A DNA stretch of 64,000 bases from the NCBI RefSeq assembly GCF_024139115.2, contig NC_085141.1:164940908-165004907 (forward strand). Reading direction: 5' to 3'. The notes under the pieces are model-generated. The model saw nothing but the letters and a program-made list of their open reading frames with translations. It had not been told where the DNA came from and made no database searches. Below are positions 19,098 to 30,731 of the stretch, one piece after another (positions within the stretch are counted from its first letter, which is position 1; each line of letters starts with the position of its first letter). This DNA comes from Armigeres subalbatus. Its lineage: Eukaryota > Arthropoda > Insecta > Diptera > Culicidae. Made by a program: the position numbers and the translations under genes.

Positions 19098-22000
19098 ATG
19101 GCTACCGAATCAACATCGGATTACAAGAGTGCCCAATCGGTGTACGATTTTACCGTTAAGGACGGCCAAGGGGAAAATGTCAGCTTAGATAAGTATCGCG
19201 GAAAGGTGTTGCTGGTCGTAAATATCGCTTCAAAATGCGGGTTGACCAAGGGAAACTATGCAGAACTGACGGAGCTGTCCCAGAAGTACGCTGACAAAGG
19301 TATAACCGAAAACTAAAACGTATCAATAAAACCAACTAACACATATTTTTCAGATTTCAAAATACTGTCATTCCCATGTAACCAGTTCGGATCACAAATG
19401 CCAGAACAAGATGGCGAACAAATGGTATGTCATCTGCGTGATGCCAAAGCGGATGTAGGAGATGTTTTTGCTCGGGTAAGTGAAACAAAGAAAATATCTA
19501 TGGGAATGGAGGAAATATGCACACTAAGGTGGATCACACTATTATAGGAAAAAAAACAGATTAATCCACCCAGCGGTGTTGGTGCCTTTCTCGTGCCAAA
19601 AAATAAAAACATGTCAGTGTTTTAAGCGTGTTTTGCGCATAAGAAATAGTATTTTGGCCATAGCTTCTGAGCCCAAAGTTCGATCTGGCCATTCTTCAAA
19701 AACAAACAATGAGACACGATTCCTCGTGGAATGAATCCTGTTGCGAGTCATTTGGCCTATGCTATGTTTCAAAAGTGTCCTTAAAATTTTGTACACATAC
19801 ACACACAACACAAACATCACCTCAATTCGTCGAGCTGAGTCGATTGGTATACACTATGGGCACAGACAAACAGACGTAACACTACAGAAATTCCCATCGA
19901 CTATGACTTCAACTCTCAATTTGAATTTGATCGATTGCGCGTTTCACAACTAGAGGCGCTAGCGTCGAAACCCTTCGAGTTTGACATTTCACTCCAGCGC
20001 CTTCTGGTGACGATGTCATACGAAATATTGTTTCGTGTAACATGCTCGCAAGATGGTGATAGAGCAGTTGGGCGATGGATTTTTCTGAAAAATGTTCAAG
20101 CTGTTACGTCTGTTTGTCTGTGCTATGGGTATCCGAGCCTTCTAGCCATCTTTGCTCTAGTTGAAGAATTTGCCCTTCATTCTAAACACGCAAATGCGGT
20201 CGCTTATCGTCTTCCACCGGATAATACGCTTCATCTGCTTTCCGATCACCATGAAGCCAACTCCACGTTCTGCTCTGTCACCGTCGCTATAGTAGATGTG
20301 GTAGTTAAATGAAGTGTTAGCTATGGTATTCACCGCCCGGAATTTACGCCACGTTCTACAGTTATGGGCCACCGCATTTCCTGGATTGCTGCCATACTCA
20401 AGCCGACCATCTGCACCTAACGAGCCAGCAGCGCAACACGTGCGAGTTCATTAAAAGTTTTCACGTTCCAAGATCCAACTTTCCAATCGTTGTTCTTTGT
20501 TTATTGCCGGGTCTGTTGCCGTTGAATCCATCCGTTTGCTCTACTTTTGCCTTTCTTGGTTACTGTAGAATCTTGCGCTACCTACATCGCGTTGAAGGGG
20601 CTGTCTTCTCCATGCTGCCACGATGCAGCATGTTGTGCACAGTTGTGCTTAAAGTCCCTTGCTGGCACTCGACCGATGAGCAACCGCCCCTAACATAGAG
20701 AACAGACGCTTATGTGAGCTGCTCCTAACATAAAGAATAGACGCCTTCCCTGTCAACATTCGACCATAGTTCCCACCGGGGTCGGTTACCCGATCTTCAG
20801 TGAGGTTGCTCAAAACCCGGCCAGCGCCACGAGGAGGTAGGGATAGAAGTATGCTGGGTAAGAGGCTAAGTACCGCAAAATGGTCTATTTTATTCCTTCA
20901 GGTACGTATTACCAAATATACTATATTAACAATATAGTTCACTCTGGCTGATTCCAACGGACAACACAGTAGCGACGCGGTGTCACAAAGGGCAAGCAAT
21001 GTAATAAAGAGACCTTCCGAGGGGTGCTTAAAAGTAGAATGCAATATGCAGTATAACATGTCGAAATAATATGCTAGAAATTATCCTTGGACCCCATTTT
21101 GATACCTTAGTTGGAAAATAAAATTTAAAAAATATTTAATTCAAATGGTTAAACATTGTAAATAAGGTGTAATTTTTGCAATTATGGCACCCCTTGGCTA
21201 TCGTTTTCAGGCGTTAGTTACCCTTTGTGACGCAAGATGGTGTGATTATGCTGTCCGTTGCCTAATATATGGAGATTTATGAAGTGAGCTATATTGTTAA
21301 TATATTATATTTGGTATTACCCAACATTTGCCATCCTCCCAAATTTTAAGCTAAATTGGATGTAATTTAATTGTGCACACGTCCTGTTGCGTCATTAATG
21401 TTTTTATAGCAAGCACAAAGTGAAATAATTTCACGGTACATAATTTTAAATGATGCGTTTTATACCTTTTTATGGATCGGGAACATGTACGATGAATTTC
21501 ACCTCTTTGGAATACAACCTGTACCAGGGATAGGTTGTATATTTTTGTCAAAGGATGGATAAGTTCCCGTAAGCATTTTTTTTCAACAGGGAGGAGGGAA
21601 AGCCATCGGATCCAGGTGAATTGGAGAACTTGAGCTTTCTTATAGCCGAATCGTCCAGGTTCGAAGTCACAAAGATAATGTTACGGCCAATTATATCTCT
21701 GGGCGTATTAAGAATCGCTGAATCTACTTGTGATGCTGATGGCGTGGGAAAAATGGTCTGCTAGGAGATTACTTTTTGCTTCAGGTGTGCTGGGCTGACG
21801 TTCACCAAGGAAGATTTCAGTAGGTAAGTTATCTTTATTCCTTTCGTTCTGATGAAAGACCAAAATTGATTCGGATTCAAGCGAAAATTATTCTGAATTC
21901 GTTCGGTGTAGATAACGATTGTGGTCTGAAGTTAGCCTTGCGAGCAAGGATATAGGAGTGCCAATCCAGAGATGGCGAATTCAATTCTCGGTCTGGTCTA

Positions 22001-22821
22001 GGATGTTTTCGGGTGGGAAACATTCTTGGGCATAATGTATCCATTATACATGCCACACAAGATACATACTCATGCAATGGCGGGCATAGAAAAAGCGGCT
22101 ATTCGACTGACTTGTGATATTTTGTTCGTTCAAGAAAAACGGAAGTTGTTTCATATAAATTTAAGCATACATTTGCAGTAGGATATCAGTTATGGGGTTG
22201 AGGGATAGAATACTTAGTTGAAAAGCAGGCCAAGTTCCAGTTGGAATGTGGAAGAAGAAAACAACGATTGTACAGACGGTAGAAGTCGTACGCTTAATAC
22301 GTAAGAAAATTTTTCTGGGTTTTTCGACAACACCACCCCCTCCCCCCATGTTAAGATTTCGTCTGAGAATACAACTGGTATTTCATTCCTGGTCGTGGTT
22401 ACCAATCGGGCAATTGGTTGGCAAATGCAATAAAAGAAAATCGTTTCAGCAAACATTAATTCTATTTCTCTTTGTAGTCATTCATGTCACCATTCACCTT
22501 ATATTGGGGGTAATGCTCTAGTTTAGTGTTGCCCCTTTGCAAGTCATTTCAAATTCCGATATGATAATCAGCCCAAATGAGCGTGAACATATGACTTTCT
22601 AATTATATTTTTATTTCCTGCACTTCCAGGTCAATGTCAATGGGGACGATGCAGATCCACTGTACAAGTATCTGAAGCATAAGCAAGGAGGCAGTTTGGG
22701 CAGTTTCATCAAGTGGAACTTCACCAAGTTCCTAGTCGACAAGAATGGAGTACCGGTTGCGCGTTTCTCGCCTACTACAACCCCGCTGGATATTGTTAAA
22801 GATATCGATAAGCTGCTGTAG
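19098..22821 (+). CDS. Glutathione peroxidase (cysteine type, likely thioredoxin-dependent), 3 exons
   Basis: Coding exons are 19098-19299, 19354-19475 and 22630-22821, joined by GT-AG introns, giving 171 residues, the usual size of a monomeric GPx. The catalytic tetrad is complete: Cys47 (NIASKCGLT), Gln82 (FPCNQFGSQ), Trp137 and Asn138 (KWNFTKF). Cys93 in [13 protein letters not shown] sits where the resolving Cys lies in insect thioredoxin-linked GPx (family knowledge), so it probably reduces hydroperoxides using thioredoxin. The frame extends upstream in phase to 18957, with MLFTLLTRRIDFTLHSLFQY ahead of MATES; this could be an organelle or secretory leader, or UTR, since a good acceptor (TTATTCCAG, near 19060-19068) lies in between. 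Intron 2 (3154 bp) is packed with mobile elements. An AATAAA at 22940 follows the stop by about 120 bp. Confidence 0.93.
19861..20122. mobile_element. 262-bp MITE with 7-bp duplication, inside GPx intron 2
   Basis: The termini are CACAGACAAACAGACGTAAC and its complement, flanked by CTATGGG at 19854-19860 and 20123-20129. The same family occurs at 37306-37558. The 7-bp duplication is seen in both copies. Confidence 0.85.
20130..20860 (-). mobile_element. 5' fragment of an RTE-like LINE (endonuclease start)
   Basis: On minus the sequence encodes broken pieces of an APE endonuclease N-terminus ([37 protein letters not shown]) preceded by a GC-richer leader. That leader shares blocks such as CGACCATAGTTCCCACCGGG with 45320-45400. 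Frames are disrupted, and the 3' part is absent. Confidence 0.65.
20906..21320. mobile_element. About 415-bp TIR element in GPx intron 2
   Basis: The ends GTATTACCAAATATA and TATATTTGGTATTAC pair with one mismatch. A second inner pair (CTATATTAACAATATAG against CTATATTGTTAATATA) extends the arms, and the CACAAAGGG/CCCTTTGTG blocks pair further inside. No ORF. Confidence 0.7.
21545..21900 (-). mobile_element. LINE reverse-transcriptase fragment (Jockey/CR1-like)
   Basis: On minus, [15 protein letters not shown] is followed by [12 protein letters not shown] and, after frame damage, [12 protein letters not shown], a typical order at the start of the RT region in Jockey/CR1-type elements. Both ends are truncated. 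Confidence 0.6.
21930..22255 (+). mobile_element. tRNA-derived SINE, type B
   Basis: It has a tRNA-like head with a box-B-like element (GATGGCGAATTCAATTCTCG) and a body ending GGAATGTGGAAGAAGAAAAC. Related copies lie inverted at 34856-35110 and 40425-41425, where box B reads GAGTTCGATTCTCGG on minus. It sits in GPx intron 2. Confidence 0.65.
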
Positions 22822-23245
22822 ATTTTTGGTTAATGAGCTGATTATTTTTATTAAATGTATTTGGCAATACAATAATTTATAAAATAGCTTTATGCTGTCA
22901 AGTAATAGATACTTTTAGACAAGCAGTTCATCATTTAAAAATAAAAATCGCTTTCATATATTACACACTACTCTGGTTTTATGTACATATTTTTATTCTG
23001 AGAACAGGCTTTCGTCTAGACTGAAACTAGAGAAACATGATTAAAGTCATTGACGTAAATAAGGGGAGCTAGGGGGCTTATCCCTCCCTAGAATTTGGAA
23101 GGTTAGTTGGTAGCCATATCAGTTTTCAACATACATATAGGACTTCGAATTACTGAAAAAGTTTAAAGACAGAATAGTTATCTCCCATATTTATCCTATC
23201 CTAACGAAAAGAATGAAAGACTAATGAGCTAGTGTGCGCTAAGGC
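22822..23245 (+). other. GPx 3' UTR and downstream spacer
   Basis: AATAAA at about 22940-22945 is the probable polyadenylation signal of the GPx gene. Beyond it nothing was recognised. Confidence 0.6.
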
Positions 23246-23249
23246 GACG

Positions 23250-23625
23250 GCGGATTTTCTCCCGAACTACTCTTCAGATTTTTTCAGGGAAATTCTTTGA
23301 AATTTTCTCACTACTTTTCAAAACGTCCTCGGGAAAATCTCTGCAATTTTTGAAACTCTCCGGATTTTCTAAGGGAGTTCTTTTAAATTTTCTAATAAAA
23401 TTCTTCAAAATTTCCTCGAAAAATTCATCAGATTTTACTTTGGAAATTCTAGGCAAGTTTGTCGAGAAATTCTTCAACATCAGGGACATTCTTTGCAACT
23501 ATCTCGAAAAAATCTTCGGAAAACTTAAGGAATTGTTTTCTGAATTTCCTCGAAATATTCTACGAAATATTCTCCTAAAGTTTCCGAAAGGAAATGCTCT
23601 GGAAATTTTACGAAGTTTGTCGTAG
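23250..23625. repeat. Degenerate GAAATTCT-type tandem array
   Basis: It is built from imperfect short units around TTCTCGAAAAATTC and GGAAATTCT, with period roughly 15-33 bases. It resembles the larger array at 62786-64000. Frames on both strands here come from the repeat. Confidence 0.6.
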
Positions 23626-25214
23626 TATATAAAAAGAGTTTTTATCAGTAACGAGAAATGAGTAAGAATTTTCATGTATATGGACAAAGATAAGGAAGCA
23701 CTGGCAGTCTAGTGCATGATCTTTCTTCTGCCACATTTCACAAGTCTGTTGGTGAAAGTATGAGGAAGTTTGTGAGGGACACTACCTCGACACTCCAAAC
23801 GGGGCACATACACCGATGCCGGTGGTAGAAATGCTGCAAGTGAGGCTCAAACAGCTTATATCATCTTTCGTCCCATTCGGGAATGACGTTAGCTAGGAAA
23901 CTCATTCAAACCAGGCGAAAACATACAGACGGTGTTCCAGACCTGAACATCTCCCGTGAAAATGTTTGACCCTTATTCTACCGAATATTAACAAAACTGC
24001 AGTGACACAAACAACCACCGAATGAAAAACTATTCTCCGTTTGTGATTCCTCCCGGTAAACAGCAATCAATCTACTTCATCCCAACTTGCGTTGGTGAAA
24101 TCTCAAATTCTCAAATCTTATCGGCGATTCAAATCATGCGTGAATCAAATCCCATCAGAATCATGGCCCAGAGAATCGCTCATGATTCGAATCGCGATTT
24201 GCATCATAGCGTGATTTTTACGTTTTTTTTTCATTGCTAAATGCATTGAATTCACCTTTTTCGCTTGGAACAATGGCTAATAAATCCTTATGGAAACAAA
24301 ACATGTGCCTTGATAACGTTTTGACGCTTTTTAGATGCGATTCTGTCCGAGAAACTCAATTGCGATGCTACCCCCACAGAATCGCAAGCGAGTTAGCTCG
24401 TGCATGAAGCTTGAACACTGAATTTGCTGAAGCAGATCAAATAATAACGCTGACCACGAAGTACAACAATTGCACTAATTGGAGTACAGTCTCAAACCAA
24501 ATATCGGGGTTTGACCCAATTAAAAAGAAACCCTAAAAAGCCAATGTTTACTGTAAAATATATGGTAAGCGAGGTAAACTACATAAGCGGTTTCATCAAA
24601 GCGACAAACAATAGGTGGTTATCAAAACGAACAACGGAAAAAAAATAAAGAAAATCGGTTCCGTTATGCTATTATTACCATTAGACTGGTGAATAAAAAC
24701 CCAAAATAGAGAAAATAGATGGAGGGGCGAGAGCTCCCCTAGACATGGGGGCTTCTTACGCCAATGAAAGTTACCCAAATTCTGTTATTTTTATCACACA
24801 TACCGCCCATAATCGCAAAATTGTTATATTGCATTTTTTTTAGTAGCTTCATGTACCCGGCTTTGCTTGGAATTGAAAAGTAAATTATGCAATGTCCAAT
24901 GTCCTAGGTATTGCAGCACCAAACGCACATAAGTAGAAAGATTGACGAAAGTACAGTGACTATAATAACAGTGTCGTCAAGTGTCAAAATTGGAACAGAA
25001 TCATCTGTCAGTTCACAAATGCGCGTTCCAAACGAGCAGAAGATCTGTCAACATAGCACATGGTGGTACTCTTCTTATAGGACTCTAGACGAATCGATAA
25101 ATCGCTATATAGATGTAACTCGGTGTATACACTGTGAGGGTGACTGGTACTGGTTTGTCTTACTAGGTGTTAGCCCATTTGGCTTAAAGGCTCCTCCAGA
25201 CCTAACCGATTTAA
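23626..25214. other. Unassigned region
   Basis: No convincing gene. Positions 24070-24210 contain several GATTC/GAATC-rich imperfect repeats. A plus-strand frame at 24911-25258 (ICQHSTWWYSSYRTLDESINRY) has no recognised domain and is interrupted by the element at 25224. Confidence 0.35.
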
Positions 25215-25223
25215 TCGTCGCGA

Positions 25224-25836
25224 CAGGTACCCGACTAGAAGAGTATAACAAAAAATGAACGCAATTTTAACATATTGTGATATTTATAACTTATTTTGAT
25301 ACAATTTTGTTCTCAGTAGCCATTATCTTTCAAATGTTGTAACAGGATTATATCATATTATGATTTGAAAAATGCTTAACACCGAATTGCCCAACAGTAG
25401 GCAATTAAAATAGATGTAGCAAAGTCTCCCAGACATAGATATCACATCGCTGATATACTTTGAGAAGGTTGCCTTATTTGTAATGTTGGTAATTTCATTA
25501 ATTTCTCGAAAAATATTCTTGTTCAGACAAAAACAAAAAATTATGATTGTTGATCACAATCTGGAGATCCATCACGACCTGTAAAATATCCAAGTGCACA
25601 GAAACAATATATTTTGTATCTGATTCTGTTGTAAATTTCTAACAAAATATGTTATTCTTATGATAACATTGTAACAAAATTTGATAGTTTTTTTATTTCC
25701 AGAAATAAAATTGATAGAAATTTAGATATTTTAACAACATCCTGCACCATGTTTCTAACAAATTTTGTTATAAAAATTTAGTATAACATAATAACATAGG
25801 ATGATATAATTTTGATATGACCTTCTAGTCGGGTAG
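25224..25836. mobile_element. 613-bp TIR element with 9-bp duplication
   Basis: TCGTCGCGA occurs at 25215-25223 and 25837-25845. The ends are CAGGTACCCGACTAGAAG and CTTCTAGTCGGGTAG, complementary except for a 3-base difference at the tip. The interior is AT-rich and rich in AACAAAATTTGTTA-like inverted words. A 9-bp duplication suggests a Mutator-like element (inference). Confidence 0.75.
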
Positions 25837-25879
25837 TCGTCGCGATTGTATCGTTGGGTCGCTGTAGGCAATGTTCCAT

Positions 25880-26200
25880 TTGAATCATTTGTTTGAGAAA
25901 CTGCATAAGTCCATTTTACACTATTTCGAGAAAACTAGAAAAAAAAACTGTTTTTGCACAAATTTGCACCGAATCTTTCGATTACTTCGATACAGATTAA
26001 TAGTTTTTGGCAAAACTTAACACCCTGGGGCACTTTCAGTGCAAAAAAATGTAAGCAGTATACTGCACAATTGCTCTTCAGAGTACGTGGACATATGTAG
26101 TTATCGAAGACACGAAAAATATTTCATACATTCCTGAACAAAAACTCATTTTGGCCAAAAATGTGACATATGCAGTTTCTCAAACAAACGGTTCATTTAC
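25880..26200. mobile_element. Probable foldback element
   Basis: TTGTTTGAGAAACTGCATA near 25888 is matched by TATGCAGTTTCTCAAACAA near 26171. Further inner pairing is imperfect and no clean target duplication was found. Confidence 0.5.
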
Positions 26201-26299
26201 GTTTCCATACCAACGGCGATAGAATCGCTGTCGCCAAACGAAAGAATCGCGTTGTGATTGTCGTGTCGCGTGTGTTTGGGGGAACCTTAATTCTACAAT

Positions 26300-26760
26300 A
26301 GGTTGAAAAACTCAACTTTCGGGCCTTCTCTCTTCTCTCATTTTCTGTCTATTTCGCTGTTTCCTTCTTTTTCTTCTATCTCCCTTCTTTCTCCTTCGTT
26401 TTCCCATTTTTCTTTCTTTGTTCCTTTTTTCTCTATTTTGTCCTTCTCCCTTCCCCTTTTTCCTCTTTCTTGCTCCCTCTTCCGTCTCCCTTATTCATTC
26501 TCACGTACTCCTGCTTCCTTCATTATAGTAGGTTGAAAAAGGCAACTCTTGAACCGTCTCTCTTCTCCCATTTTCTTTCTTTTTCACTTTTTCCTTCTTT
26601 ATTTTTCTTCTATCTTCCTCCCATTTTCCTTGCTTTCCCATTTTTTCGTCTTTCTTCGTTTTTTCTTTATTTTTCCTTCTTCCTTCACCTTTTTCCTCTT
26701 TCATACTCCTTCTCTTGGCTCCCTTATTCATTCTCACGTATTCCTGTTTCCTTTGTTAGA
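26300..26760. repeat. Polypyrimidine tract in two tandem units of about 225 bp
   Basis: Each unit starts GTTGAAAAA..CAACT (26302 and 26531) and ends in a TTCATTCTCACGTA..CCTG segment. Between these lie about 170 bases of almost pure C/T. The frames on both strands encode only Ser/Phe/Leu or Arg/Lys/Glu-rich strings and are not genes. Mirror-like polypyrimidine DNA can form triplex structures (general knowledge). Confidence 0.8.
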
Positions 26761-26897
26761 TCTATTTTCTTTCTTTTCTTTCATCACTCTGTGCTTTAAT
26801 TTAGTGTACTCTCACTCGTTGCCTGAAAAACACTTCTCACCCCTGAACCAATAACACCCCTACTTACTATAATCGTCTCCCTAGAAGAGAGAACATA

Positions 26898-28137
26898 CAG
26901 GGGTTAGACAAAAAGGTTGATATAGGTAAAATTATGTCGAAATTAAAATCATCATAACTTTGCGTACAATAATCCGATTTCGATAAAATCAGGACCATTA
27001 GAACCGGGCGCTTTTCTAGTACACTGCCCCCCCCCCCCAAAACCTATGATTGGTCCTTGGCCACCGTAGTTGTTCCGGGTTTTCCGAAGGTATGTTCAAG
27101 ATACATTTTTTCCACTGCTTGCCATATTATGTGTCGTTCATGTTTTATGCTTTTTCCAAAAACTAGAACTAATATGCCGGCCAATGGTGGCTGTAGATCG
27201 AGAATCCATCAAAACTACGCAGATATATGGCCATTTCCGTAAAAACGGTTCCGGGAATATGATGAAACGATAAACAGATCGGAATAAAGCAAATATGGGT
27301 ATCTATCTTCATGGCTTTGCGAGACGATGATTACAGAAACATTTCCAGAATGATAGTGTCCACTGGCACCCTTATAGCAGGTTCCAATGGCCTTCCAGGA
27401 GGAGCCGGTTTTGGCACCGTCTGGAACTATGCATATACACAGATAAAAATATGTTGTGATTTTAAATGTATTTTCATGCACATATTTGGAGCATGCAAAT
27501 AAACGTAACATTCAATCGATCTCACTTGTCTTTTAAATCGAAATCAATTTAAACGGTGCTTGCTTGTAAAATTCAATTCAATTTGATTGAATATCGAATT
27601 TTAATTCGTTTGATGGGATAAGCTGCAATTTTACACGTCGTTGAATTTTCAAAACTATTTGCTGTGATATGGGTGTCAAAATTCATGTTTTCCAAAGACG
27701 ATGAATATAGGATCTTTATTAAAAATACATTATGCTGACTGTAGAACTCTCTGGCCAATTTGTGCATGGCCAATCCCGCACTGATTTTACGAAAATGGCT
27801 ATATCTTTATACCTAACGAATTTCCGATCTGCAGCCAGCATTGGTCACCATATAAGTTCTAGTTTCCAGGTAGAGTATAAATCATGATGGCAGTAAACGT
27901 CAGATAAAACGACAAGCAGAAGAAAAAGTGCATTTTCAACATATCCTCGGTAAACCCGGAACAACTCCGGTGGCCAGGAGCTAATCTGAGGTTTTGCATG
28001 GTATATGCACAGTATACTAGAAGAGTTTCCGCGTCCGAAGGTCCCGATTTCATCAAAATCGGATCATTCTACGCAAAGTTATGCTGATTTGAACTTCGAC
28101 AAAATTTTGCCTATCTCAACCTTTTGTCTAACCCCTG
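26898..28137. mobile_element. 1.24-kb element with long TIRs and TA duplication (Tc1/mariner-like, non-autonomous)
   Basis: The ends CAGGGGTTAGACAAAAAGGT and complement pair for about 100 bases (26898-27000 with 28035-28137), flanked by TA on both sides. No transposase ORF was recognised; frames at 27057-27502 have no domains. TA targets suggest Tc1/mariner mobilisation in trans. A 10-base poly-C lies just inside the left arm (27026-27038). Confidence 0.8.
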
Positions 28138-28139
28138 TA

Positions 28140-28616
28140 TATCCCAAATTTGGTTGAAATCGACTGAGAGGTTCCCACCGTACCTGCCTTCTTTTCTAAC
28201 CCTCTATAATCGTCTACTCAGGATAAAGAATATTTGTACAAAATTAGGATGAAATCGGTTCAAGGGTTCAGAACGAGCGCATTTAGTTTTGGATTCCGGG
28301 AGGCTTGTCCTTCTAAGTCCTTCTGAATGTTAAAAAGTTAGTCATTAAAGATTTGGAGAAATTTGTGGGATCGGTGACCTCTGCTGGAATCAAAAAGTTC
28401 GAATGAACCAAATTCAAATCTTTTCAATTGACCTTTCCCGTCAAAAACTTTTATTCGCTCAATCGCAGCACTATTCGTTTTTTTTTCGATTTTAAAGGAA
28501 GAAGGTGAAGGTGGGTTGAGTACCAAAACAAAGCTTTGAAAGTATCGGTACAACAAAAACTGTCATATACTGTAGTAGTATTGGTGTCGTATTTATAAAA
28601 AAACAAAGAATATTAG
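28140..28616. other. Unassigned spacer
   Basis: No gene or repeat boundary recognised. Confidence 0.4.
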
Positions 28617-29229
28617 TAGGGTGGTTCAAAAAACGACCCAGCTCCTCCATTCCGTTCCATGCTCCGAGTGTCCTCCAAAAACCGATTTGAACAAAAACTG
28701 GTTGAACACTAGCCGGTTCAAGTTTGTATGAAAACTAGTATAATAAACTAAACTTTTCATTACACTGGCTACAGCGCCTTCCATCCAAACGCTGGCGAAA
28801 ACAGAATCCACATAGCTTAAAGCAACATTCCGGAGACTTCACTGAACGAAAACCGCACCGCAGGAAAGATCCATTGATTATGTAACGCAAAATATAAGCC
28901 TAATTATCATGCTAAAGATTCGCAACTTCGATTAAAATCGAGTCCCAACCATTGAAACCACCATTCAATGTCCACTGTCGATGGAATTAAAGCTCTTGAA
29001 TATTTCATCCAGTCATATGGTCTCCCCCCTCGCCAGCGCTCAATAATGGAGTGCCACAATCAAAATAATGTAAAATTCAACCTCACCATATTAACTTTCA
29101 TACAAACCTGAAAAGACCTGTGCACGGTAAGCCTCTATTCAAACCAACCCAAACCATCGGATGACACCTTAATTATGAATCATAATCGACTGAGCGCGGC
29201 GGAGCCAAATCATTTTTTGAACCACCCTA
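28617..29229. mobile_element. 613-bp hAT-like MITE (TAGGGTGGTTCAAAAAA ends)
   Basis: The termini TAGGGTGGTTCAAAAAA and complement match those of 40538-41305, where an 8-bp duplication is clear. Here the flanks no longer form a clean duplication. Inner arms pair over blocks such as GGTTCAAGTTTGTATGAAA. No ORF. Confidence 0.75.
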
Positions 29230-29914
29230 TGCTTTAGTTTGCTGCTGCCGCTGCCAGTGTTTACATTCACTCCGCGGTCAGTTTCTAACAGTTTTTTCGG
29301 GCAAAAATAGCAGTTTATATTAGGTTTTCGGTTCAAACTGGTGACTTATATCAAAAAGTGATGTTTAATTTGCATTCTATCAATATTTCGGGCTGCTCAT
29401 GTACGGAGAAGTGAGTAAAAACTTGATTTTTCTATGGCCTTTGAGAAGAAGTGAAGTGCAGTGATAAGCCCACCGAATTGCGAAAGACTATTAAATTGGC
29501 ACGAAACTGCTGATTTACGATAAAATTCGAGCCGAAATTCGAAGGACTCCTTGAAAAAACATGTTCATTATCACGGGAAGTGAATAAATATGCTGTAAAC
29601 AGGTTAGTAATTTGAATATTATACTTTTGTTCGATGCTGTTCGATGCATTCGAATGTTGGTGGGAGAGGAGTGCGGGAGGTGTGGGGTTGACCCGTGGAA
29701 GGTCCGGTGCCATATTGACTGCCATCGTGGAACTCCTCCAACTATGTCCTTAAAGGTTTAAACAAAATATGGGATCTTTGCAAAAGTTAACCTTAAATAA
29801 GCCAAAGGATTGGCTGATCGAAAAAAAAACAAATAGTGCTGCACGTGCAAACCGGCCTGAAAAATGCACCCGATGATCGTTCAAAATCGGGCCAATCAAG
29901 AAAAAACAGCACTT
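29230..29914. other. Unassigned spacer
   Basis: A minus-strand frame at 29432-29725 and others lack domains. Nothing recognised. Confidence 0.35.
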
Positions 29915-30678
29915 CTCGGGTACTTTTTCAAAACGGCGTATGTCGCAAATTGTAAACAAACCCGTTTTCAACAGCATATGGCATCAAATTCATCTAAAAT
30001 GTGTATATCTTCAAAGCTACATGAAAATGTGTTTTTAAAAATGTAAATCAATTTTTTGCAAAACGGTGTAACATCATTGTTGAAAATTTTGCACATACAC
30101 CGCTTAGCAGAAAATGTACTTTGAAAAGTTTTTTCGAACAACTAAATAGTTTAAAACGTGCGTCTGCTTGTACTTTTTCATCACTGATTTCAAAATTAAG
30201 TATGTTGCTTGAATATTCTGATTTTCGTTAAGAAAAACATTTTACGTTGTTTTTCTGCAGCAAATGTTGTTACGTCGTGTTGTAAGTGTTGCAATTTTTT
30301 TGTCGCATGTGCGTGAAACGTTTCAACTTGACGCAACATTTCGACGTATCAGCAATGCAGCGTACGGAGCAGCGGACCATTTCGACGAAAGTAGCATGAC
30401 CTCGGTCATGCTGACGTATCAAAACGACGTATGTGATTTATCTGTTGCAGAACGTTGTAACATATATTTTTATCAAAATAACTGAAATGTTCACACGCAG
30501 TGCAGATTTCAGGGTCAGTGACGATGAACCTTTTCATAATGTATCGTTGAGGTGTATTCAATTGCCATAAAAATGATTAGTTTCTAAATAGGAATAAAAA
30601 TAAAATCTTAAAACTTCCAAGCTCATTTTCTCAGCTTGATCAAAATGTTACATACGCCGATTTGAAAAAGTTCCCGAG
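29915..30678. mobile_element. 764-bp TIR element with 4-bp duplication
   Basis: The ends CTCGGGTACTTTTTCAAAAC and (inverted) CTCGGGAACTTTTTCAAATC pair well for about 30 bases including CGGCGTATGT. ACTT flanks both sides (29911-29914, 30679-30682). The interior repeats GTATGT and GTAACA words and has no coding evidence. Confidence 0.65.
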
Positions 30679-30731
30679 ACTTTTTCGATTTTTGTTCTCG
30701 ATTTTAAAAATAGTTAGAGTCTTTAAAAATA

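Noticed and set aside
22930..23850. Transposase or RT frames in short fusions such as 23274-23625
   Set aside because: Composition follows the GAAATTCT repeat; no motif.
26303..26854. Overlapping ORFs rich in Ser/Phe/Leu and, on minus, Lys/Glu/Arg
   Set aside because: They are direct consequences of the polypyrimidine tract and show no domain or codon signal.
27057..27502. Transposase gene inside the 1.24-kb TA element
   Set aside because: The frames are short and lack DDE/D motifs; the element appears non-autonomous.
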